Of a stretch of 64,000 nt of DNA, positions 25,001 to 35,004 are shown piece after piece (positions within the stretch are counted from its first letter, which is position 1; every line of letters begins with the position of its first letter). The notes beneath the pieces were generated by a model. The model worked only from the letters and a program-made list of their open reading frames with translations. It was not told the DNA's origin and ran no database searches. Location of the stretch: contig NC_055987.1 in assembly GCF_018446385.1 (NCBI RefSeq), positions 4,798,705 to 4,862,704 on the forward strand. Reading direction: 5' to 3'. The DNA comes from Zingiber officinale. Its lineage: Eukaryota; Streptophyta; Magnoliopsida; Zingiberales; Zingiberaceae. The position numbers were made by a program, and so were the translations under genes.

Positions 25001-25230
25001 GTCAAGCCGGTTTGGCTTGGTTTGGTCCGACCCGAGGTCGCGGGTTCGAACCTCTTCTCCAACACTTTTTTGCTTAAACTTCTTTGGCTTTGTAAAAATA
25101 CTAAACGACCTCCAAAAATTACGTAAAAATACTCTAAAAATTCCTAAAAATCTTTAGAATATTTTAACAGTATTTTCAAACATTTTTATGGACGTTTGAA
25201 ACTCAGAATAGGGAAAATTGGGTCGTTACA
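22083..25230 (-). mobile_element. Solo LTR of about 3.15 kb inserted in the Copia 3' LTR, TSD AAGGG
   Basis: Begins TGTAACAACC and ends GGTCGTTACA on the plus strand, flanked by AAGGG on both sides (22078-22082 and 25231-25235); the uninterrupted target is seen in the other Copia LTR near 35245. Its minus-strand start TGTAACGACCC and its length suggest a Gypsy LTR of the long-LTR (Del/Tekay) kind; that lineage is inferred. No internal coding or second LTR is present, so recombination to a solo LTR is the simplest reading. It contains a 45-bp minisatellite and a tRNA-like GGTTCGAA word. Confidence 0.85.
23225..23880. repeat. About 45-bp minisatellite inside the solo LTR
   Basis: The word CATGCTGTAAAA and variants (CATGCTATAAAA, CCTGCTATTAAA) recur about 14 times at about 45-bp spacing, each followed by an A-rich part with GCAAAAG and a CTACTTTA(GGG)CTT part. 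Units are diverged. Confidence 0.8.
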
Positions 25231-26062
25231 AAGGGAAAAGAATGGAGCGTAGTGTCGGAGCTTTGTTGGCGTCGCACTGAACGTTGAGCAGCAAGACCAG
25301 CAGAAGAAGAATTCTCAGCTTAATTGATTGATACTGAAGCTCCTGTCTGGGGCTTCTTTTATATGCTGTTCCAGGCGCCTGGATCCCTTCCGGGCGCCTG
25401 GAATGTGACGCAGCTGCACAAACCATGATGCTTCACGTGGCGACGACTCGGCTGGATAGAATTCGCCTTCCGGGCGCTCGGATCTCCGGGCGCCCGGACC
25501 ACCTTGTTCCAGAAAACTCCTTTTTCCTGCAAAACAAAGTTAGTCCGAGGCAAATGTATATCCTGCAACACAGATTGTCAGCACAGTTAAAGTTCAACAA
25601 ATAAATAAAAAGAGTATGACTTAGATTCCGTCTTTCCGAGACCGGAATCTAGTCACGATCTCGACTTAGACATCCGAAATGGATCTAAGCCGGATCGACG
25701 CCTAATGTCCCCTTCCCGGGAACGCGTCCTCACAGTCACTTCCTCAGTGACTTACCTCACTTACCGCCTGGGTCAGCCCGTCGAGCCGTCTGGACTTCTC
25801 GCCAAGCGTCCGGCCAGCCCGACCCGCTTGGACTTCTCGCCAAGCGTCCGGTCAGCCCGTCGACCCGCTTGGACTTCTCGCCAGCTATCCGATCAGCCCG
25901 TCGACCTAGCTGGACTTCGTGCCAGACATCCGGTCAGCCCGTCGACCTGTCTGGACTTTTCCTGCACACTTGATCAAAGTGTCAGACAACAACAAGACTA
26001 ACTTAACCTATTTGTCATTCACCAAAACCTGGGTTAGACCGTTAGTGCTACCCGCACCAACA

Positions 26063-26085
26063 ATCTCCCCCTTTTTGATGGAATG
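26063..26085 (-). other. Copia polypurine tract
   Basis: Minus-strand AAAAAGGGGGAGATTG ends directly at the 3' LTR (TGTTGG at 26062), as expected for the plus-strand priming site. Confidence 0.85.
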
Positions 26086-27167
26086 ACAACTTGGTTTAAG
26101 TTAGTGAAAACATATGCAAGAAGCAACATGCATTTGTGTGGTTTTAAAGTTAGTTTGTGTTTTCAAATTGGTTTAGCTAACTTAACCACCTAACCCTTCT
26201 CCCCCTTTGGCATTCATAAAAAAAAATGAACAGAGGTAAATAATCATAGTGAAGAGTTACTGTAACAGGTAAAAAAAATATCTAAGTTTGGTCAAAATTT
26301 GAAAGATAAAAGTGTAATTTTTAACACCAAGTAAAAAATAGTTAAGTTGACTGGGGGGAGACAAGTTGAGTTTTAAAAAGTTGATCAAGTTTAACTCTTA
26401 AGCTTGTGGAAATTTTCAAAAATAGGTTTTTCAAGTTTACTGTTTAAGTTACATCTACTTTTCAAAAAGGAAATTTTTCAACTTCGATTTTTCAAAACAA
26501 AGCAAAAATTAAATAATTTTTCAAGAAATAAAATTTTTGCCAACGTTAATTTTTAAGGCTAATTTGATAGAGGCTAAATTTGAAAATTGGGTGGGATTAA
26601 ACTTTCACATTTTTCAAATACTTAGTTAAATTTAAAATTTGTAAATCAATGTTCAAACATAGGTTAGGTTTTAAAAAGTATTTTTCAATCACACAAAATT
26701 TGAGTTAATTCTCCCCCTGAACTTGATACTTAACTCTAACCAGCTGTCTAACCAATTAGGTACTAACTAACTATCAGAAGATAGTAGCTTTCACTTGGTT
26801 AGTCAGATTAAGTTAATTATAACCAGTCAGTGTTTGACTTGACTGATGAACTTTTAATCTGATTAATATCTGAGTTGTATTTAACGTCCAGACTTATGTT
26901 GATGCACTGAAATAAGCATCTTAAGTCCAGACAGTTGGCCTATGCATCTCACCCCTTTCTATGTTTGTCAAACACAAGCAAGGTAAACCTAGGGTGTTGG
27001 TGAGATGCTCAAAAACTAGTCCTATGGGTACATGCTTTCTAAGGATTCAAAACTAGTCTAAGGCCAAAACTGTTTTTGAAAATCTAAAAATGGAAAGTTT
27101 TGAAAACATACAGTTTTAACTTATAAGTTAAAAAAAACATTATTTTAAAAATAGTTTTAAGACAATC
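26086..27167. other. Copia 3' internal non-coding region
   Basis: Between the pol stop and the polypurine tract. AT-rich, with TTTTCAAA-type words. SIRE-lineage elements can carry an extra (env-like) frame here, but I see no open frame of that kind. Confidence 0.5.
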
Positions 27168-29751
27168 CTAGTCTATTAGGCACATCCCTAATTTTCGTCG
27201 TAGGTTGCTAAATTCACTTTCAGGGAGTGGTTTTGTAAAAATGTCAGCTAAATTTGATTTGGACTCAATGTACTTGAGTTCAATATCACCTTTAGTTACA
27301 TGATCCCTGATGAAGTGGTGCCTAATTTCAATATGTTTGGTTCTTGAATGATGCACAGAATTCTTGGTTAAGTTAATTGAACTTATATTGTCAATTAATA
27401 CTTTTACATTCGTGATGTTTAAGTTGAAATCTTTTAGAGTATGCATCATCCATAATAATTGTGCAACACATTCGCCTATAGCTATGTATTCTGACTCAGT
27501 TGTAGATAGAGCAACACAATGTTGCTTTCTACTAAACCAGTTAACAAGTGATGAACCTAATAATTGGCATCCACCACTTGTGCTTTTGCGGTCTAATTTG
27601 CATCCAGCATAATCTGAGTCAGAATACCCTATTAGTTCAAAATTATTTGTCCTAGGATACCAGATTCCTACATTTGTTGTTCCTTTAAGATATCTAAAAA
27701 TTCTTTTAACTTGTGTCAAATGAGATTCCTTAGCACAAGTTTGGTATCTAACACACATACTAACTGCAAATAAGATATCAGGTCGGCTTGCAGTTAAGTA
27801 CAGTAGGCTACCTATTGCACTTCTATAGTATTTTAAATCAATTGGTTTTCCATTTGGGTCACTGTCTAAGATTGTGTTTACTGCCATAGGTGTTTTTATT
27901 TCTTTTGTATTTTCCATTCTGAATTTTTTAAGTAATTCTTTGGTGTATTTATGTTGATAAATATAGTTTCCTTCATTTGTTTGTTTGATTTGTAATCCTA
28001 AGAAATAGGTTAATTTTCCCACTAAGCTCATTTCAAATTCTTTTTCCATTAGATTAATAAATTCTTCTAAAAATTCTGAATTTGTTGAGCCAAATATTAT
28101 ATCATCTACGTATATTTGTTCAATAAATATGTCTGTATTTAATGATTTAACAAACAAGGTTGGGTCAATTTGACCTTGTTTGAATCCTTTAGATGTTAAG
28201 TAAGATGTTAGCCTCTCATACCATGCCCTGGGAGCTTGTTTAAGTCCATATAGTGCTTTCTTTAATTTAAAAACATAATCAGGGTGTTCTAGACTTTCAA
28301 ACCCAGGAGGCTGACCTACATAAACTTCTTCTTTAATTAGTCCATTGAGAAAGGTAGACTTAACGTCCATTTGGTATAGTTTGAGTCTCTTATGGGCTGC
28401 ATAACCTAGTAACATTCTAATGGATTCTAATCTAGCTACTGGGGCATATGTTTCATCATAGTCAAGTCCTTCAACTTGACTAAATCCTTTGGCAACCAGC
28501 CTAGCCTTATTTCTAGTAATTTCCCCAGTTTCACTTAGTTTGTTTCTGAATACCCATTTTGTTTCTATTATTTTCTTGTTCTTAGGTGGTGGAACTAGGT
28601 CCCAGACCTCATTACGCTCAAATTGGGCTAGTTCTTCTTGCATAGCTATGATCCAATTTGGGTCTAGTAGGGATTCATCCACAGTTTTGGGTTCAATTTT
28701 TGAAATTAATGAAATTTGACTTAGGTTTCTAAACGATGATCTGGTTTGAACTCTTAATTCTGGGTCACCAATTATTTGATCAGTTGGATGATTTGGGTTA
28801 ACCCTTATTGTTCTAGGAGGTTGATCCTCCTGATGTTGTTCCTCTTCTTCATGACTTAGAGTTTGGTTGGTTTCTGGAACAAACTCAGGTGTTTGTGTAG
28901 ATCCTATGTCTTGTTTAGTTTCTTCAAATTTTACATTAGTAGTTTCTTCAATTTTTAAGGTAACCTTATTGTAAATTCTGTAGCCTCTACTATTTAGGGA
29001 ATACCCTACAAAAATTCCATTTTCAATTTTGGAGGTGAATTTTCCTAAGTGTTCTCTTGTATTTAAGATGAAAACTGGGCATCCAAATACCTTAAAATAT
29101 TTTATATTTGGTTGTTTATTATAAAACAATTCGAAGAACGTTTTGTTATGAGTTTTATTTATTGTTGTTCTGTTCTATACGTAGCAGGCTGTACTAACGG
29201 CTTCTGCCCAAAAGTATTTAGGTAGGTTACGTTAGGACCAAAAGTAGCTAGAGGGGGGGGTGAATAGCTCGTCGCGTTCACTCGGTGCTCGGCGGTGCTT
29301 GTTCCTTCAAAGATGTGCAGCGGAAATACAAAGAAACAATCACACAACGCTAACACGGTTGGTTTACTTGGTATCCACCTCACAAGAGGTGACTAATCCA
29401 AGGATCCACACCAACACACACACCCTCCACTATGAATAACACTCCTTTATGGTAACTACCAAAGGCGGAGAAGCCCTACAACCCTCTCAATACAAGAAGA
29501 AGAAAGGGAAATACAAGATAAGCAAAAGCTTACAAGATGTGCAATAAAAACCTTAACCCTAACTTCTTCCTCTTGCAATAGATCCGCCTCTTGACTTAGA
29601 GAACTTCTAAGATCCTTCAAGAACTGGTGATCTCGAGTTTGGAGAGAGCTGTGGAGGAGCTGGTGAAGATCTGAGTTGAATCGGTGAAGAGATGCCGCAG
29701 CCAACACACGCCTGCAGCTCAAATACGACGCAACAGTCGGATCCCGATCGA

Positions 29752-29990
29752 TTCGAATATTCCCAATCGATCGGGGAGGCTTTAGATCGATCCACGGATC
29801 GATCCAGAGCGCCTCTGTGCTCTGAAAAAATGCCTGGATCGATCCACGGATCGATCCAGCGCTTATCGCGCAAAGTAGCCGCGTCCCAATCGATCCACTG
29901 ATCGATTTGGACATCTGGATCGATCCACGAATCGATCCAGAGGCTCTCTGTTCGCTAGGAAAGGCCTGGATCGATCCACTGATCGATCCA
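29752..29990. repeat. ATCGATCC palindrome cluster in the solo LTR
   Basis: Five or six copies of pairs of GGATCGATCC-like palindromes separated by 1-3 bases. The copy at 29834-29859 is a perfect 12-bp inverted repeat around a 2-bp centre. The pairs are spaced by 25-50 bp of unrelated sequence. Confidence 0.85.
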
Positions 29991-30220
29991 GCACTTGGTT
30001 TTTGCCCAAAACCAAGTCTCAAGCCTCTCAAACCAACATCCGGTCAACCTTGACCTGTTGATACATCATGCCTAGCATCTGGTCACTCCTTTGACCTGCT
30101 AGGACTTCCCACCAAGTGTCTGGTCAATCCCTTTGACCCACTTGGACTTTACTCGTCGTGCCAAGTATCCGGTCACTCTCTTGTCCTACTTGGACTTCCA
30201 CCAGATGTCTGATCATCCTT

Positions 30221-30984
30221 GATCCATCTGGATTTTCCCTTGCCTGGCTTCACTCACCAGGACTTTCACTTGGCTTCACTCACCAGGATTTCCTTCTGCC
30301 TAGCTTCACTCACTAGGACTTTCACCTGGCTTCACTCACCAGGATTTCCAATCTGCCTAGCTTCACTCACTAGGGCTTTCCTTCTGCCTGGCTTCACTCA
30401 CCAGGACTTTCACTTCTGCTGCCTAACATACCAGTTAGGACTTCCTAGTCAGGTATCCGGTCACTCTTGACCTACTTGACTCTCCTTCAATCACACTGAT
30501 CAATCCCTGATCAGAATCTCCCCACATGAACAACTGCACCTGCATTGTCCATGTGTCTACATGTATTGTCAAACATCGAAACTATGACCAAGACCCAAGC
30601 TTGATCCATCTGGATTTTCCCTTGCCTGGCTTCACTCACCAGGACTTTCACTTGGCTTCACTCACCAGGATTTCCTTCTGCCTAGCTTCACTCACTAGAA
30701 CTTTCACCTGACTTCACTCACCAGGATTTCCAATCTACCTAGCTTCACTCACTAGGGCTTTCCTTCTGCCTGGCTTCACTAACCAGGACTTTCACTTCTG
30801 CTGCCTAACATACCAGTTAGGACTTCCTAGTCAGGTATCCGGTCACTCTTGACCTACTTGACTCTCCTTCAATCACACTGATCAATCCCTGATCAGAATC
30901 TCCCCACATGAACAACTGCACCTGCATTGTCCATGTGTCTACATGTATTGTCAAACATCGAAACTATGACCAAGACCCAAGCTT
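30221..30984. repeat. 382-bp tandem duplication in the solo LTR
   Basis: 30221-30602 and 30603-30984 are nearly identical; both start GATCCATCTGGATTTTCCC and end GACCAAGACCCAAGCTT. Only a few substitutions separate them, so the duplication is recent. Each unit contains six shorter stem-loops of the CCTGG...CCAGG type. Confidence 0.92.
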
Positions 30985-32029
30985 GGTCAACTCAGTCAAC
31001 CTTGACCTAAAGGATATTGCACCAACAGGTTATACTCATTTAACATTGTTCTAGAAGCTTCAAGTAAGGTTCTATTTTTTCTTTCTACAATTCCATTTTG
31101 TTGGGGGGTTTTAGGGCATGAGAACTCATGATGGTAACCGTTTTCTAGACAAAAACTGTTAAAGTGGTGATTTTTAAATTCTCCTCCGTTGTCACTCCTA
31201 ATTCTTTTAATTTTAATATCTTTTTCGTTCTCAATCTGTTTGCAAAAATTTGTAAAAATTTCAAAAGTTTCATCTTTATGTTTTAAGAATTTTACCCAAG
31301 TAAACCTAGAATAGTCGTCTATAATTACTAAACAATATAAGTTTCCATTTATAGATTTGACTCCATGGGAGTCAAAAAGATCTAAATGTAGAAGTTCTAA
31401 GATTGAGTTAGTTTGTGGTTGATTTGTTTGTTTGTGGGCTGATTTAGTTTGTTTGCCTTGTTGACAAGCATTACATATGGTTGAATCTAAGTTAGGTAGC
31501 TTTGGTAAGCCTTTTACAAGTCCATTTAGTTTACTTATATTTCTAAAGTTGGTGTGAGACATCCTCCTATGCCATAACCAAGTTTCTTCTTTTTGTGTTA
31601 AATAACACTTAGTGGGAGAAATGGTTAGGTTGATGGCATAGATGTTGTCTTTTCTAAAACCTTTTAAGCTTATGGTAGGATTATCTAGATGTTTGATTAA
31701 ACATTCTGTAGTTAGAAATTTGACCTTATACCTAGTATCACACAATTGACTTATACTTAGAAGATTATATTTAAAGTTTTCAACAAGTAAAACATTTGTA
31801 ATTGTAAAGTCTAATTTTAATTCAATATTACCTATACCAATTACCTTGAGTTTGCCGTTGTTTCCAAAGGCAACTGTTCCTAGGCTTTTGTAAGTGAGTT
31901 TAGTGAACTTGGTGTGATCTCCAGTCATATGTTTGGAGCAACCACTGTCCAAAATCCACTTGGTTTCCTACAGTAAGTAGGATTTAGAGTTAGTCTTTTG
32001 AGCATGCATTATTTAAGTGTAGAATTAAT

Positions 32030-32640
32030 TTAAGTTTAAAATTTTGACATTAATTTTTAAGTTTAAAATTAGAATTTTGAAATTAATTTTTAAGTTTAAA
32101 ATTAAAATTTTTAAATTAATTTTTGAGTTTAAAATTGAAATTAATTTTTAAGTTTAAAATTAATATTTTGAAATTAATTTTTGAGTTTAAAATTAAAATT
32201 TTGAAATTTATTTTTAAGTTTAAAATTAAAATTTTGAAATTAATTTTTAAGTTTAAAATTAAAATTTTGAAATTAATTTTTAAGTTTAAAATTAAAATTT
32301 TGAAATTAATTTTTAAGTTTAAAATTAAAATTTTGAAATTAATTTTTGAGTTTAAAATTAAAATTTTTGAAATTAATTTTTAAGTTTAAAATTAAAAATT
32401 TGAAATTAATTTTTAAGTTTAAAATTAAAATTTTGAAATTAATTTTTGAGTTTAAAATTAAAATTTTTGAAATTAATTTTTAAGTTTAAAATTAAAATTT
32501 TGAAAATAATTTTTAAGTTTAGAATTAAAATTTTGAAAATAATTTTTAAGTTTAAAATTAAAATTTTGAAAATAATTTTTGAGTTTAAAATTAAAATTTT
32601 GAAATTAATTTTGAAATTAAAAGAACTTTTAAAATTAAAA
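32030..32640. repeat. 33-bp AT-rich minisatellite in the Copia gag-protease spacer
   Basis: About 17 copies of a 33-bp unit (AAATTAATTTTTAAGTTTAA followed by AATTAAAATTTTG). Most units are exactly 33 bp, a few are one base longer. On the minus strand (sense for the element) one frame through the 33-bp units is open; the plus-strand frame is also open over eight units. Confidence 0.92.
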
Positions 32641-33241
32641 TTTAAGCCTTATTCATCTCACCCGATCTATATTATCAATCAGGGAATCCTATGATTTTGT
32701 GAGATGAAATTAGTTTGATTACAGAGTTTTGTTTTAACTTGTGTTAGATTCAGACTTAGCTTTGGTTTCCACAAATAGGCATTCTTCGGATAAACTTCTA
32801 AGCTTGGTGAGTCACAAGGACATCATTAGAAGTAACCAACCTTTCGAGATTTTCCGAATAGTCCTCCTATCCACGGAACTTAGTACTAAATCTTGGTCTA
32901 ACTGGTTAGGATTCGTTTAAGGGTAGCTTCGGTCAGTTCCACTTGGCCAAATGCACCAGATCGAAACCATATCTTTCTAGACATGCGATGCCCAAGTTTC
33001 CCTAACGTACTATCATCCAAAAATTTCACCAGTACCATGATTCAAGTTAAACTTGGTCTCTTTTAACTAATCCTAATTACCCTGCCGGGTTGGTAAATTT
33101 TGGGTTACCCTGTCGGGTAAGTTAGTTTTGGAGGTGCCAGCTATTCTGGAGCCTCCCCCTGAATTATTGGCCATTAATTTAAGTTTTGATTTTAGGCTTG
33201 TGTCGATTCTTTTTATAGTTATAGTTAACTTGGTGATAATT

Positions 33242-34787
33242 TTATTGTTTTTTAAACTGTTTAGATTTTGAATTTGATTTAGGTTTGTATTTTGGATTTT
33301 GGTTTGGTTTATTTATATAATGTATTTTTTCTTTAGGTATATAATATTGATTAAGTCCTACTTGCGTGGTTAGACACGCTTTCGGAACCCAAGCTAGATT
33401 GGTTGACTTGTATTGGGTTATTAATGATTTGAAGGTTTTATTTGAATTCGACTTATATCCTAGTCCGGTTTTATTATAACATGCTTTTTGATTATTTAGG
33501 ATTAAGTCTAAATTTTTTGATCTTGTTGTGAATTTTTCTAACATCTCCTTTAAATTGTTTATTTCATTTTTTAATGATAAATTCTCCTCCTCAAGTGTTA
33601 GATCTTGAGTTGGATTTGAATTTTTTAATTGTTCCTTGAGGTTTTGATTTTCCTCAAGAAGTAAGTTGTTTTCATTTTCTAATTTAGTTAATTTGCTATT
33701 TAAACAGGAAATAATTCTAAAAATTTTTTTGTTTAAATTAAAGTATACCTCATTCGGGCCTTCGGAAACGAGTACGGACTCGTGGCTTGTTTTGAACCGT
33801 CTTCATCTTCCGACTCGTTATCTGTTTCGGCTAGAGACATGGCTTGTTTCTCTTCTTCCTCCGATTCGTCCGAGGAGTCGCCCACGTTGCTTTGAGTGCC
33901 TTCTTTTGGTTGGTTTTGGTTTGTCGAACTTTAGTTTTGGACATTCGTTCTTGTAATGTCCCTTTTGTTGCAGTAGCAAGTCACGTTCTTTTGTTCGAGG
34001 GAGAGCGATCTTTGAAGATCCTTTTGTCAAGCTCCTCTTTCTCCCGGTGAACATTTTTCTTACCAAGTTTACAGGTGTTCTTCGTCTTAATCTTGATCAG
34101 TCTTGTTCTTGCTTTTCTTTGAGAAACTGCAAATAAGGCTACACCTTTCTCGGCTCCAGCATTAGTTTGTTCGTGCAATTCTAATTCACAGAAAAGCTCA
34201 TCCAATTTTAATTTAGAAAGATTCTTAGAAATTTTGTAGATATCCACTATTGATGCCCACAAACTGTTACGTGGAAAGGCGTTTAATGCATACCTTATCA
34301 AGTCTCTGTCCTCCATTTGGTGGCCTATCGCATGGAGCCCGTTGAGGATGTCCTTGATCCTCGCGTGGAGTTGATTCGCTGTTTCTCCTTCCTGCATTTT
34401 TATATTAAAAATTTTATTTAAAAGCCGGTCTCGTTTTGTTACCTTAGCGTCGCTTGTTCCTTCGTGCAGCTCGATCAGTTTGTCCCACAATTCTTTAGCG
34501 TTTTTGTGTGGACCGACTCTGTTTAGCTCTTCTCTTGTTAGTCCGCACTGTAGAGTGTTGATCGCTTTGTTTTCTATTGACGCTTTTTTCTTGAGATCTG
34601 CTGTCCAGTCTTCAGGATCCACTAGATTCCCGGCGTTGTCCACTGGAATTTTGTAAGGTCTTGTAATGCTCATCCACTGGTCAAAGTCAGTTTTAAGGTA
34701 GACCTCCATGCGCTTCTTCCAGTAAGGGAAGTCGTCCCCGTTGAAGAGTGGAGGTCGCACTGTGCTGAATCCTTCTTGTTGGGACAT
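33242..34787 (-). pseudogene. Copia gag (UBN2-type) with frameshift
   Basis: Gag of the Copia element. MSQQEGFSTVRPPLFNGDD opens the frame at 34787 (an in-frame Met three codons upstream is also possible), followed by the UBN2-type gag core (YWKKRMEVYL, ELWDKLIELHEG, MQEGETANQLHARIKDIL). The frame ends at 33981. The zinc-knuckle region continues in another frame (KGHYKNECPKLK near 33900), with its first two Cys missing as read. A further segment 33544-33242 with NLAWVPKACL belongs to the gag-pol linker. At least one frameshift is therefore present. Confidence 0.85.
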
Positions 34788-34990
34788 TTTGTGCACAGGT
34801 AAATAAAAAATATCCCAAGACTTGGTCTTGGATTAGTAGTGCGGGAGAAAAAAAATCAGATTCGTGTTGCACTAATTTAAATTGATTAGAGAAATATTAA
34901 GTTAACGAAACACCAGTTTTTAAAAAAAAAAACAAAAGAAAATTCACCCCCTGTCTGATTGGTGGTTGCACCAAATCAGAGCGGAACCTC

Positions 34991-35002
34991 GCTCTGATAC
35001 CA
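34991..35002 (-). other. Copia primer-binding site (initiator tRNA-Met)
   Basis: Minus-strand TGGTATCAGAGC two bases inside the 5' LTR end (ACA at 35005). It is the complement of the 3' end of plant initiator tRNA-Met, the usual Copia primer. Confidence 0.93.
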
Positions 35003-35004
35003 CT

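Larger units (their letters stand above)
21833..26062 (-). repeat. Copia 3' LTR (interrupted)
   Basis: LTR copy at the 3' end of the Copia element. With the solo LTR at 22083-25230 and one copy of its 5-bp target removed, it aligns end to end with the 5' LTR (35005-36078). Terminal sequences: TGTAGAACCG at 21833 and GCACCAACA at 26062, on the plus strand. Confidence 0.93.
29230..31027 (-). mobile_element. SIRE-like solo LTR inserted in Copia integrase, TSD GGTTA
   Basis: A 1798-bp LTR lying between two GGTTA copies (29225-29229 and 31028-31032). On the minus strand it starts TGTTGGTGCAATATCC and ends GGTCCTAACG, where the final CA has mutated to CG. The start TGTTGGTGC and the TATTCACCCCC...TCTAGC motif near the end match the host Copia LTR in style, but the rest differs, so it is a related but distinct family. 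It contains a 382-bp tandem duplication and clusters of hairpins and palindromes. Confidence 0.9.
27168..31952 (-). pseudogene. Copia pol: protease, integrase, reverse transcriptase, RNase H (interrupted)
   Basis: Polyprotein region on the minus strand in two parts, 31952-31028 and 29229-27168, separated by a solo LTR. First part: protease active site (LDSGCSKHMTG; its upstream start is not defined), the integrase zinc finger (HRRMSH...CNACQQGKQ) and the catalytic triad D, D, E (HLDLFD, SDNGGEF, NGIVERKN). Second part: the end of integrase, RT with [11 protein letters not shown] and the active site [10 protein letters not shown], then RNase H ([28 protein letters not shown]), ending KLGMCLID and TAG at 27168. 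An in-frame TAG at 29175-29177 breaks the integrase C-terminal part, and the solo LTR cuts the gene about 55 bp further upstream. RT and RNase H are otherwise open over 653 codons. A retrotransposon gene, not a host gene. Confidence 0.92.

Noticed and set aside
24990..25060. tRNA-like sequence with GGTTCGAACC
   Set aside because: Only the B-box word is present. No cloverleaf with matching acceptor arms can be drawn, and it lies inside the long solo LTR.
26086..27167. Possible env-like gene in the SIRE-type Copia element
   Set aside because: No open frame, signal peptide or transmembrane segment is visible on the minus strand between pol and the polypurine tract.
29456..30031. 191-codon minus-strand frame rich in GSIQ and RSI words
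   Set aside because: It translates the ATCGATCC palindrome cluster of a solo LTR and has no protein family features.
32123..32694. Plus-strand frames encoding KFKIKILKLIF repeats
   Set aside because: Antisense to the Copia element and a direct result of the 33-bp AT-rich repeat.
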